A stretch of 8,530 nt of DNA from Oscillospiraceae bacterium (GCA_017939025.1 JAGBAI010000120.1:1-8530); one strand, 5' to 3'; positions 1 to 5,965 are shown, counted from the first letter of the stretch. Numbers and translations are program-made. The notes: a model not told the origin generated them from the sequence alone.

Positions 1-48
1 AGGTTCTATGTCAATAGTTGGGGTAGAGCCAAAATGAAATATCTAAGG

Positions 49-82
49 ATCGTGTCGGAGCGGCATCTCCGGCACGATTTTT
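49..82 (+). terminator. Stem-loop with T-run at IS left end
   Basis: A 12-bp stem with one G-T wobble (49-60 with 67-78, 6-nt loop) is followed on the plus strand by a run of five T's. It sits directly after the transposase stop codon. The T-run is on the plus strand, so it would best stop outside transcription entering the IS antisense to the transposase. In the transposase direction it is only a weak terminator. Confidence 0.55.
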
Positions 83-1250
83 ATGTATTACAGAAGAGAA
101 TTCTCTTTCTGAAATTATTGAAGTTTCTCATACCAAAACAAACCCGTTTCAAAACCTTCGTCTTATTATTACAGCCTTCAATGTAACCATTGGACCAGGG
201 CACATCCATTGAATTCAATATCTCTTGGAACCAGTTTCGATAGGCTTTGGTGCAGTCATCAAATTCCGGCATCTGCATAACTTCAACAGACAGCAGCCAA
301 TCTATCAGTTTTTGCCTGCCCTCTGCAGAGGATTTTGAATGAAAGACAGTTACAAATTCATTTTTAATGCGGTAGGCATCCGCCAGACGGGGAGCCATCT
401 CAAACATAAGAGCCAGGCGATCCATTTGTTCATCCGTGAGTTTCTCTATTGGTTTCATGAGGAGGAATCTGGACTTTTTGAAATACTTTCTGTGCCTGTC
501 CGGGAGCTTGCTTTGTTCGTTCTTTCTGACTTTCTCAACGGCCCAGAATACCTGACGAACGACATGGTATCTGTCAGCTACAACAGTGGCTTGTTTGAAG
601 CAGGTATTGGCAACATTCCGAAAATGAGGATTCATATCACAAACAAAGTATTTAACATTTGTTTTGGAGGGGAATTGTGAGAAATATTTAATTAAATCAT
701 TCTCATATCTGTTGGGAAGAATATCGAGCACCTTTCTGTTTTTTGGATCCACGACAATGCTGTTGTACTTCTGTCCGCCGGAATTACCTTTGAATTCATC
801 CAGAGAAAGCACCTCCGGAAGTTCTTTTACTTTTTGATTAAAGCAGTTGAAATAGCGCATAGCAGTAACGGCAGACACATTAAAGCGGCTGCCAATCTCG
901 GTCGCAGGAACAATCTTTCTGAATTCCTGGATGATCTGTGCAACCAGCCTGCTGGTTATGCGATAATAGCGCGGAAGGAAAGGATTCTTCTCAAAGAATC
1001 TTTTGCCGCAGCCGCAGCGATACCGCCGCTTACGAAGATGCAGAAAGGTATCTCTGGCAAGAGGGATATCCCTAATGATTTGCATACGGTAATCGTGAAT
1101 GCGGTCTGTGACAGCCCCACAGGCTGGACAAACATGCTTTGTGCGTGGTAATTCAATATAGACGTGAAGTTGATCTGTAATATTCTCAACATTTGTGATG
1201 ATTACACCTTCCAAATTAAGAAGTTCTGCGGTATAATCTGACATGAGCAT
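81..1250 (-). CDS. ISL3-family DDE transposase
   Basis: Catalyses cut-and-paste movement of the surrounding IS. The 389 residues are about the family's full length. The N-terminus has a four-cysteine zinc finger (C41, C44, C79, C81) preceding a helix-turn-helix stretch at about residues 100-135. The catalytic DDE core follows: an SLDEF segment (D151), a VCDMNPHF segment (D205), the ADRYHV motif (D226) and the C-terminal GYIEGCNNKTK motif (E358). The zinc finger, the ADRYHV motif and the C-terminal motif are characteristic of ISL3 transposases. The start at 1250 is chosen because GGAGG lies five bases upstream; a second ATG two codons later is possible. No frameshift or stop interrupts it, so it may be active. 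The start codon is inside one arm of a long inverted repeat (separate entry). Confidence 0.93.
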   Translation of the reverse strand: MLMSDYTAELLNLEGVIITNVENITDQLHVYIELPRTKHVCPACGAVTDRIHDYRMQIIRDIPLARDTFLHLRKRRYRCGCGKRFFEKNPFLPRYYRITSRLVAQIIQEFRKIVPATEIGSRFNVSAVTAMRYFNCFNQKVKELPEVLSLDEFKGNSGGQKYNSIVVDPKNRKVLDILPNRYENDLIKYFSQFPSKTNVKYFVCDMNPHFRNVANTCFKQATVVADRYHVVRQVFWAVEKVRKNEQSKLPDRHRKYFKKSRFLLMKPIEKLTDEQMDRLALMFEMAPRLADAYRIKNEFVTVFHSKSSAEGRQKLIDWLLSVEVMQMPEFDDCTKAYRNWFQEILNSMDVPWSNGYIEGCNNKTKVLKRVCFGMRNFNNFRKRILFCNT

Positions 1251-1313
1251 AGAGACCTCCTTTTCTTTGTGGTAGGGGTACTTTCATTGTAAAAGGTTTT
1301 TGTCTCTATGCTC
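1245..1313 (-). promoter_or_regulatory. Inverted repeat enclosing transposase start codon
   Basis: GAGCATAGAGAC at 1245-1256 and GTCTCTATGCTC at 1302-1313 are perfect 12-bp inverted repeats, 45 bases apart. In a minus-strand transcript containing both arms, the downstream arm includes the last base of the Shine-Dalgarno, the spacer and the ATG at 1250-1248, so pairing would hide the start. A transcript begun between the arms would lack the upstream arm and stay translatable. Confidence 0.7.
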
Positions 1314-1315
1314 AA
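1286..1315 (-). promoter_or_regulatory. Candidate transposase promoter
   Basis: On the minus strand TTGAGC (1315-1310) and TACAAT (1291-1286) are separated by 18 bases. Initiation would fall near 1279, downstream of the upstream arm of the inverted repeat, so the resulting RNA would have a free ribosome binding site. The -10 is good and the -35 is only moderate. Confidence 0.45.
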
Positions 1316-1389
1316 CTATTATTTATGACAATGGGGTCAGGCTCATCGCCTGACCCCAACATTTATTATAGAACCTAAATAAACAAATG

Positions 1390-1425
1390 TCCCGCTGCAG
1401 CCTGGTCTGCGGCGGGATTTTGTTT
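1390..1425. terminator. Terminator after the transporter operon
   Basis: A 10-bp stem with one G-T wobble (1391-1400 with 1407-1416, loop CCTGGT), extended by a T-A pair, is followed by ATTTTGTTT on the plus strand and preceded by an A-rich run that gives T's on the minus strand. It can act in both directions. It would end the leftward trpXYZ transcript before the IS, whose right end lies 13 bases beyond the stem. Confidence 0.6.
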
Positions 1426-1439
1426 GTAGGAGCAAAACT

Positions 1440-1507
1440 GTAGGGCGGATTTTCAACCCGCCCGAAAAACAGCAAAACAAGCGAGAGGGTTATAAACCCT
1501 CCCCTAC
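1440..1507. repeat. Paired-hairpin interspersed repeat, copy 1
   Basis: There are two adjacent hairpins: GGGCGG/CCGCCC (1443-1448 with 1458-1463) and a 7-bp GAGGGTT/AACCCTC stem (1485-1491 with 1495-1501, loop ATA). The outer edges read GTAGGG and CCCTAC, so the whole unit is itself an imperfect inverted repeat, MITE-like in form. It ends 14 bases beyond the trpZ stop codon. Related units lie at 3217-3240 and 4694-4771. Confidence 0.7.
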
Positions 1508-1521
1508 TGCACCTTGTTCTC

Positions 1522-2319
1522 TTATATTCCCGTGCTGAACAGCATCCGGTCGCTGACAGCGGCATGCTCATGGAATGCCTGCAGCAGCTGCTCGGTGGTG
1601 ATATGCCGCCGCTGCTCTCCCGCCAGCTCCAGCACGATCCTGCCCTCATTCATCATGATGGTCCGGTTGCCCAGCTGCAATGCCGAGGGAATGTTGTGGG
1701 TGATCATCAGACAGGTGATATTGTTCTCAGCCACGATCCGTTTGGTCAGCTCCAGCACCTTTTCCGCCGTGGCAGGATCCAGGGCTGCGGTGTGCTCATC
1801 CAGCAGCAGCAGCTTTGGCGTCACCAGGGTGGCCATCAGCAGCGTCAGCGCCTGGCGCTGGCCGCCGGAAAGCAAGCCAACGGGAGAATCCATCCGGTCC
1901 TCCAAGCCCAGACCCAGCATGGAAAGCCGGCTGCGGAAATCCTCCCGGTCTTTTTTACCGATCATGGAAAAGGGAGAGGTGTGGCTGGATGCCCGCATGT
2001 AGGCAAGGGCCATATTTTCCTCGATGGTCATACTGGGGGCAGTGCCCTTCAGCGGATCCTGGAACAGCCGTCCGATATACTTGCTGCGCTTGTAGTCCGG
2101 CAGATTGGTGATATCCTTTCCATCCAGCACCACGGTTCCGGTATCGGAAACAAAGGTTCCGGCAATGGCCCCGAAGAGGGTGGATTTGCCTGCGCCGTTG
2201 GAGCCCAGGACGGTGACAAAATCTCCCTTTTCCAGATGCAGGTCAACGCCCGCCAGGGCGGTCTTTTCATTGACGGTGCCTTTGGCAAAGGTCTTGGTAA
2301 TGTTATGCAGCTGCAGCAT
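1522..2319 (-). CDS. trpZ: ABC transporter ATPase, tryptophan type
   Basis: Cytoplasmic ATPase subunit that powers the TrpXYZ importer. In 265 residues it has a complete nucleotide-binding domain: Walker A GSNGAGKST (39-47), Q-loop Gln at about 87, signature SGGQRQ (151-156), Walker B LLLLDE with catalytic Glu at about 175, D-loop ALD (179-181) and switch His at about 208. No key residue is missing. It follows trpY with a single base between the trpY stop and this ATG, and its Shine-Dalgarno (GGGAGG) lies in the last codons of trpY, so translation is probably coupled. It resembles the ATPases that accompany COG4120-like permeases and COG2984-like binding proteins, as in streptococcal trpXYZ. 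The sequence contains no tryptophan. Substrate assignment rests on the operon's regulation, not on this subunit. Confidence 0.85.
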   Translation of the reverse strand: MLQLHNITKTFAKGTVNEKTALAGVDLHLEKGDFVTVLGSNGAGKSTLFGAIAGTFVSDTGTVVLDGKDITNLPDYKRSKYIGRLFQDPLKGTAPSMTIEENMALAYMRASSHTSPFSMIGKKDREDFRSRLSMLGLGLEDRMDSPVGLLSGGQRQALTLLMATLVTPKLLLLDEHTAALDPATAEKVLELTKRIVAENNITCLMITHNIPSALQLGNRTIMMNEGRIVLELAGEQRRHITTEQLLQAFHEHAAVSDRMLFSTGI

Positions 2320-2320
2320 C

Positions 2321-3193
2321 TTACTTACCTCCCTTTCTGGCTTCCTTCATGGCAGGCAGGCCGATGGCCAGGGCCACGATCACAGCGGAGATCAGCTTCA
2401 GACTTTCACTGGGCAGATCCAGCCGCAGGGCAATGGCGATGATGAACCGGTAAAGCACGGAGCCCAGAATGGCGCCCACCACCTTCAGCCAGGTCTTTCC
2501 CCTGGGCATCAGCGTCTCACCGATGATCAGGGAGGCCAGGCCGATGATCACCATGCCGGTGCCCAGGTTGATGTCTGCCGTTTTCTGGTACTGGGCCAGC
2601 ACCGCACCGGAAAGGCCGGTGAGGGAATTGGCGATCATCAGACCGATGGTGATGGTAAAGCCGGTATTGATGGAAGAAGCCCGGACCATGTCCGCATTGT
2701 CGCCGGTGGCCCGGATGGAAAGGCCCAGCCGGGTCTTGAGGAACAGCACCATGAAAATGCCGGCCAGAAGGACGATGCAGGCAGCAGGGATCAGCTTATG
2801 GCCTGCTCCCAGCAGGGGCTTTGCCAGGGAAAAAAGGGTGTCGGTTTTCAGCATGTTCACATTGGAGGAAAAACCCATGACCGCCAGATTTACGGTGTAA
2901 AGGCCCGTATTGGTGATGATGCCCGCAAGAATGGAGGGGATACGGAACTTTGTCTGCAAAGCGGCAGTGACGAAGCCTGCGGCAGCGCCTGCCAGCATGG
3001 CAGCCGGCAGAGCCAGGATCGGATGGCCTGCCACAGCCACCGTAGCAGAAACGGCGCAGCCCAGGGTAAAGGTGCCGTCGGTGGTCATATCGGCAATGTT
3101 CAATATCCGGAAGGAAAGAAACAGCGCCAGAGCAACCAATGCATAGATGCAGCCCAACTCCAGAGCACTCATAATAACAGCGGTCGAGATCAT
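2321..3193 (-). CDS. trpY: ABC transporter permease, tryptophan type
   Basis: Integral membrane subunit forming the transport channel. It has 290 residues, mostly hydrophobic, with about eight predicted membrane segments starting at residue 5. The fold resembles the LivH/RbsC class of permeases (BPD_transp_2). The segment RATGDNADMVRASSINTGF, at about residues 160-180, matches the cytoplasmic coupling loop of that class, which contacts the ATPase. The tail is basic (KEARKGGK). The start is supported by AGGAGG seven bases upstream of the ATG at 3193. It lies 62 bases after trpX, a gap that holds a hairpin repeat, and one base before trpZ. It contains the operon's only tryptophan residue (KTWLKVV). 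Confidence 0.85.
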   Translation of the reverse strand: MISTAVIMSALELGCIYALVALALFLSFRILNIADMTTDGTFTLGCAVSATVAVAGHPILALPAAMLAGAAAGFVTAALQTKFRIPSILAGIITNTGLYTVNLAVMGFSSNVNMLKTDTLFSLAKPLLGAGHKLIPAACIVLLAGIFMVLFLKTRLGLSIRATGDNADMVRASSINTGFTITIGLMIANSLTGLSGAVLAQYQKTADINLGTGMVIIGLASLIIGETLMPRGKTWLKVVGAILGSVLYRFIIAIALRLDLPSESLKLISAVIVALAIGLPAMKEARKGGK

Positions 3194-3216
3194 AGGAATT
3201 CCTCCTGATTGGAATT

Positions 3217-3240
3217 GTAGGGGAGGGTCTTGACCCTCCC
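3217..3240. repeat. Single-hairpin interspersed repeat inside operon
   Basis: A perfect 9-bp stem, GGGAGGGTC/GACCCTCCC (3221-3229 with 3232-3240), has TGTAG at its outer left edge. It matches one half of the paired repeats at 1440-1507 and 4694-4771. It lies 15 bases after the trpX stop, between trpX and trpY. It has no adjoining T-run, so a role in mRNA 3'-end protection and differential expression of trpX over trpYZ is more plausible than termination. Confidence 0.65.
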
Positions 3241-3255
3241 TTGCTGTACCATTCG

Positions 3256-4239
3256 TTATTCGGCAGTGACTACCTCGTTGACGGTGTTGGCCATATCCCG
3301 GAATGCAGAATAATCCAGGCCGCAGGCAGCAGCCGTCTCGGTATTGACGGTGATGATGCCGCCGTCCATCACATGGAAATCACCGATGCTGCCGCCGGTG
3401 AGGACATCAAAGGCCATATCGGCAGTCTTGGTGCCCAGCTCCGTATAATTGACGCCGCAGGTAGCAAAGGCACCAGCCAGCACGAAGGAATCCGCACCGG
3501 TGTAATGGGGGATACCGGCTTCGTTCAGAATTTCAGCAACGGCTGCTTCGGCGGCCATGACCACATTGTCGGTGGGGGTAAACACGGCATCCACACGGCC
3601 CACCAGGTCGGAGGCAGCAGCATGGACTTCACCTGCGTTGTTGCCGGTCTTTTCCAGGTAAGCAATGCCCTTGGCATCCAGGTAAGCCTTGGCTTCGGCA
3701 ATGGGGGCCTGGGAGTTGATCTCAGAATTGGAGTACAGCAGGCCGACGGTCTTGACATCGGGGTTGGCAGCCAGCATCATGTCCAGAATGAAGGGGGTAT
3801 TCAGGGCATCGGAAACGCCGGTAACGGTGGGCATACCGGTGAGGCCGGCACCCTCGGGATCGGAACAGGCGGCGTAAACGATGGGGATGTCGGTGCCCTC
3901 AGCAGCTGTGACCATACACTGGGCAGCGGTGGTGGCGATGGGAATGATCATATCCACACCGTCAGCAACCACCTGGGTGCCGATCTGGTTGAGCATGGTG
4001 CCGTCGTTCTGGCCGTTGTCATAGGAGATCTTGATGGCAATGTTCTGCTCGGCGGCCAGGGCATTGAGCTGGGCCTCGATGGCGGCGCGGATCTCATCCA
4101 GAGAGGAATGGTCCAGCTGCTGGACGATGGCCACGGAATAGGTATAGCCGGTGGGGGTCAGCGCTTCTTCGGAGGAGGCGCAGGCAGTCAGAGACAGGAT
4201 CATCAGAATGGAAATCATCAAACAAAACAGCTTTTTCAT
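3256..4239 (-). CDS. trpX: Tryptophan-type ABC substrate-binding lipoprotein
   Basis: Extracellular, membrane-anchored ligand-binding subunit that captures substrate for TrpYZ. It has 327 residues. The N-terminus is a lipoprotein signal: MKK, a hydrophobic stretch, then the lipobox LTAC with the lipid-modified Cys at residue 20. The mature part begins with SVAIVQQLDHSSLDEIRAAI and contains VFTPTDNVV, segments typical of the ABC_sub_bind family (COG2984), to which TrpX belongs. The start at 4239 is supported by AAAGGAG eight bases upstream. It is the first structural gene after a T-box with a probable Trp specifier and a Trp-ending leader peptide, and it has no Trp residue itself. Related binding proteins may carry other ligands, so tryptophan is inferred from the regulation. 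Confidence 0.85.
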   Translation of the reverse strand: MKKLFCLMISILMILSLTACASSEEALTPTGYTYSVAIVQQLDHSSLDEIRAAIEAQLNALAAEQNIAIKISYDNGQNDGTMLNQIGTQVVADGVDMIIPIATTAAQCMVTAAEGTDIPIVYAACSDPEGAGLTGMPTVTGVSDALNTPFILDMMLAANPDVKTVGLLYSNSEINSQAPIAEAKAYLDAKGIAYLEKTGNNAGEVHAAASDLVGRVDAVFTPTDNVVMAAEAAVAEILNEAGIPHYTGADSFVLAGAFATCGVNYTELGTKTADMAFDVLTGGSIGDFHVMDGGIITVNTETAAACGLDYSAFRDMANTVNEVVTAE

Positions 4240-4296
4240 AGTAATAACTCCTTTATATTCAGAATGGTTGTGGATGGATTCTGGAACTGGTCAGGT

Positions 4297-4326
4297 TCAC
4301 CATCGCTTACCAGGATTCTTCTTCAT
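4297..4326 (-). CDS. Nine-residue leader peptide ending in Trp
   Basis: A short ORF, MKKNPGKRW followed by UGA, lies between the T-box terminator and trpX. It has an excellent Shine-Dalgarno (GGAGG at 4338-4334, seven bases before the ATG at 4326) and stops 57 bases before the trpX ATG. The last sense codon is UGG. Within this stretch the CGAUGGUGA segment could pair with CCATC (4277-4273) or ACCATT (4268-4263), and CTGGT (4313-4309) could pair with ACCAG (4291-4287). These pairings are short and mutually exclusive, and I see no clear hairpin over the trpX ribosome binding site. A comparable arrangement, a T-box followed by a Trp-rich leader peptide, is known in the Bacillus subtilis rtpA (anti-TRAP) operon. 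Translation is inferred from the RBS only. Confidence 0.6.
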   Translation of the reverse strand: MKKNPGKRW

Positions 4327-4346
4327 AGCAATTCCTCCATAGATGC

Positions 4347-4625
4347 AAAAAGTCCCTGTTCTCCTTGCGGAGAACAGGGACAGAAAATACAGTTTCTGCG
4401 GTACCACCCTGATTGCCGGATCTTCCGGCCAACTCTGCCCGGTGCCAACACACCGGCTGCCCGTTAACGCTGGCAATGCGTCAGAAGATACTCTGGTTGC
4501 CCATTTCCCCCTGCCCTCGGCGGCCCATTATACCTGCCCGCTCTTCGCGCCGCTCTCAGCTTTGCGGTGCTCTCTGTGGATGCGCTGCAGGCTTTACTCC
4601 CGCCTCGTTGGTTTCAAGCTATGTT
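4347..4625 (-). promoter_or_regulatory. T-box riboswitch, probable tRNA-Trp specifier
   Basis: Controls trpXYZ by sensing tRNA charging. The T-box core AGGGTGGTACCGC is at 4410-4398 on the minus strand. Terminator: a 13-bp stem (4381-4369 with 4364-4352, loop GCAA) then TTTTT. Antiterminator: CAGGG (4411-4407) with CCCTG (4379-4375) and CAGAA (4398-4394) with TTCTG (4385-4381); this shares the terminator's 5' strand, so the two folds exclude each other. Stem I: lower helix GGCGG (4604-4600) with CCGCC (4523-4519), upper helix CCTGC (4591-4587) with GCAGG (4537-4533). The loop between them has an AGTA motif on one side and TATAATGGG on the other. UGG at 4527-4525 is the best specifier; AUG one base earlier (Met) is the alternative. 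AGAGAG and GCTGAGAG further up, and a Stem III-like hairpin at 4439-4456, fit the class. Confidence 0.92.
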
Positions 4626-4631
4626 ATGCTT

Positions 4632-4660
4632 TTTATACACGAAATGTGTACGTTTGTCAA
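4632..4660 (-). promoter_or_regulatory. Sigma-70 promoter of the T-box operon
   Basis: TTGACA (4660-4655) and TATAAA (4637-4632) are separated by 17 bases on the minus strand, with initiation expected near 4625. The spacer contains the palindrome TACAC-N5-GTGTA (4636-4650), which could be an operator, so a transcription factor may act in addition to the T-box. Confidence 0.85.
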
Positions 4661-4693
4661 GAACTTTTTTACGCCAACAGCGGACATGCATTG

Positions 4694-4771
4694 GTAGGGG
4701 CGGGTTTCCAACCCGTCCGGTATTCCCTTCCGCCCGGAAAAGAAACGGGAGGGTTAAAAACCCTCCCCTAC
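4694..4771. repeat. Paired-hairpin interspersed repeat, copy 2
   Basis: Two hairpins sit within one unit: CGGGTT/AACCCG (4701-4706 with 4710-4715, extended by three pairs including one wobble) and a perfect 9-bp GGGAGGGTT/AACCCTCCC stem (4747-4755 with 4759-4767, loop AAA). Outer edges are GTAGGGG and CCCCTAC. The unit ends 10 bases beyond the lexA stop codon and has the same architecture as copy 1 downstream of trpZ. Confidence 0.7.
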
Positions 4772-4781
4772 AGGCAAACCA

Positions 4782-5357
4782 TTAATATTCCCGTACAACA
4801 CCCCGGACCAGGCCGATGATCTCGGCATTGGTGCCGTCGATGGGATCATAATTCTCATTTTCCGGCAGCAGCCAGATTTCGCCGTTTCTGCGGCTAAGGC
4901 GCTTGACGGTGGCTTCATCCTCGATCCGGGCCACAACGATCTGCCCGTCATTCGCAGTAGGCTGGGGCCGGACCACCACCTTATCCCCATCCAGGATGCC
5001 GGCATTTATCATGCTGTCGCCCCGGACACGGAGGGCAAAGCAGCCGGGTTCACTCCAGGGCATAGTGCCCTCCTGGTTTTCCAGCGCCAGAATGGGGATG
5101 CCTGCCGTGACCACACCCACCACGGGGATCTGGCCGGGCCGGGCACCCGTCACCAGGGCACGCTTGCGGCCCTTGCCAGCCGCGGACTGAAGGTAGCCCT
5201 TTTCCTGCAGTGCCTGCAAATGATAGCTGACAGAGGCAGTGGAACGCAGGCCCACCGCTGCGCCGATCTCCCGGACAGAGGGAGAATAGCCGTTCTCCTG
5301 GACAAACTGGTTGACATACTCCATGATGAGGTCCGCTTTGTTGCTGGTTCTGGGCAT
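4782..5357 (-). CDS. lexA: LexA repressor, SOS response regulator
   Basis: Represses SOS genes and self-cleaves when RecA forms filaments on single-stranded DNA. The 191 residues are close to the usual 200. The N-terminal winged helix-turn-helix spans about residues 1-65, with SVREIGAAVGLRSTASVSYHL as the helix-turn-helix. The cleavage site is Ala85-Gly86 in VTAGIP. The S24-type peptidase domain carries nucleophile Ser115 in RGDSM and general base Lys152 in ATVKR. All required residues are present. The start is supported by AGGAGG seven bases before the ATG. Upstream, a near-consensus Gram-positive LexA site (5378-5389) suggests autoregulation. It is followed by repeat copy 2; the trp promoter downstream is independent. 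Confidence 0.97.
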   Translation of the reverse strand: MPRTSNKADLIMEYVNQFVQENGYSPSVREIGAAVGLRSTASVSYHLQALQEKGYLQSAAGKGRKRALVTGARPGQIPVVGVVTAGIPILALENQEGTMPWSEPGCFALRVRGDSMINAGILDGDKVVVRPQPTANDGQIVVARIEDEATVKRLSRRNGEIWLLPENENYDPIDGTNAEIIGLVRGVVREY

Positions 5358-5377
5358 AATACCGCCTCCTAAAATCA

Positions 5378-5404
5378 GTACAAAAGTTCGTTATTTTTAT
5401 AATA
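5378..5404 (-). promoter_or_regulatory. lexA promoter -10 and LexA-box candidate
   Basis: On the minus strand CGAAC-TTTT-GTAC (5390-5378) differs at one position from the Gram-positive LexA site core GAAC-N4-GTTC. It lies about ten bases after a TATTAT -10 candidate (5404-5399), so a bound repressor would cover the transcription start. I see no good -35 at the expected distance (TTTTCT at 5427-5422 is poor). Confidence 0.6.
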
Positions 5405-5445
5405 GCACAAATGAACGGAAAAGAAAAGACCGGGAAAGAAATTTT

Positions 5446-5477
5446 TGCAAAAAACTTAGGCGTACCAAGTGGTACGC
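5446..5477 (-). terminator. Terminator after the small membrane protein gene
   Basis: GCGTACC and GGTACGC (5460-5466 with 5471-5477) form a perfect 7-bp stem with a 4-base loop. On the minus strand a run of six T's begins about four bases after it. It lies 8 bases past the stop codon at 5486 and would separate this gene from lexA. Confidence 0.55.
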
Positions 5478-5485
5478 CCTTAATT

Positions 5486-5965
5486 TTATTCCGGATTTCT
5501 TTTTCCCCCAGTGATCACAAACAGAAACGGTGTGAAGCAGGCGGCCAGCACACTGAGTTCAAACTGTCCTGTCAGTTGCAGAAGCCAGGAAGAGACGATC
5601 CCGGTAAGGTTCTGGAATTTCGCCAATTCCATGCTGAGGGACAGGGGAAATCCCACCACCACCAGCTGCGCCAGCACTACAATCAAATAAAATCCGGCAG
5701 TAATGGCTGCAGAAACGGCAATTTCCTTCCTTGTCATACCTCGAAGGGCCCAAACCCTGGCCACAAACACCGCAAGCAAAAGCATTGCACCATGAAACAG
5801 GGCAGAACGGACAGGGTCAGCAGACAGTTCCGTAACGCCATCGGCACCGACCGTTTTCACCGTGAAGAAAAAGCCGCCGATATACACAGTCAGATAAAAA
5901 CTTACCCAGCTGGCAGCCATAAAATAAACCGGTAAACGCCATAATGCAGCTTTGCGGATCTTCAT
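5486..5965 (-). CDS. Small four-helix membrane protein, function unknown
   Basis: I do not recognise this family. The 159-residue protein starts MKIRKAALWR and has four hydrophobic segments at about residues 9-35, 53-74, 81-107 and 119-152, a basic N-terminus and a short polar tail (GGKRNPE), so it is an inner-membrane protein. The start at 5965 is chosen because GGGGG lies seven bases upstream; an ATG two codons earlier is too close to that site. A consensus promoter ends 30 bases upstream of the start. The open frame continues upstream through the recombinase remnant without a stop, but a 13-bp terminator interrupts that path, so the apparent 372-residue fusion is not a real protein. Confidence 0.75.
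   Translation of the reverse strand: MKIRKAALWRLPVYFMAASWVSFYLTVYIGGFFFTVKTVGADGVTELSADPVRSALFHGAMLLLAVFVARVWALRGMTRKEIAVSAAITAGFYLIVVLAQLVVVGFPLSLSMELAKFQNLTGIVSSWLLQLTGQFELSVLAACFTPFLFVITGGKRNPE

Larger units (their letters stand above)
1..1376 (-). mobile_element. ISL3-family insertion sequence
   Basis: The element is bounded by imperfect terminal inverted repeats. The left end starts AGGTTCTATG at position 1, and the right end, read on the minus strand from 1376, starts AGGTTCTATA. The two match at 19 of the first 24 positions, including AGGTTC and GTTGGGGT. It carries one full-length transposase gene. The right end also has a perfect 11-bp stem-loop (1332-1358, 5-nt loop) made from the inner part of the repeat. 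Members of this family usually duplicate 8 bp of target. The right flank begins AAATAAAC, but the left flank lies outside the window, so the duplication cannot be checked. The IS looks more AT-rich than the genes to its right, which suggests recent acquisition. Confidence 0.85.

Noticed and set aside
1440..1507. CRISPR or simple terminator interpretation of the paired hairpins
   Set aside because: There is no regular repeat-spacer periodicity and no T-run after the stems. The shared outer edges and repetition at other sites fit an interspersed repeat.
4239..4300. A hairpin hiding the trpX ribosome binding site
   Set aside because: Only weak 4-6 bp pairings can be drawn here, and no CTCC-type segment complementary to AAAGGAG is present between the leader stop and trpX.
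3241..4467. Long plus-strand open frame opposite trpX (408 codons)
   Set aside because: It is antisense to a clear lipoprotein gene and the T-box, is rich in His, Gly and Gln as expected of a shadow frame, and has no supporting ribosome site. The plus-strand frames opposite trpY and trpZ are rejected likewise.
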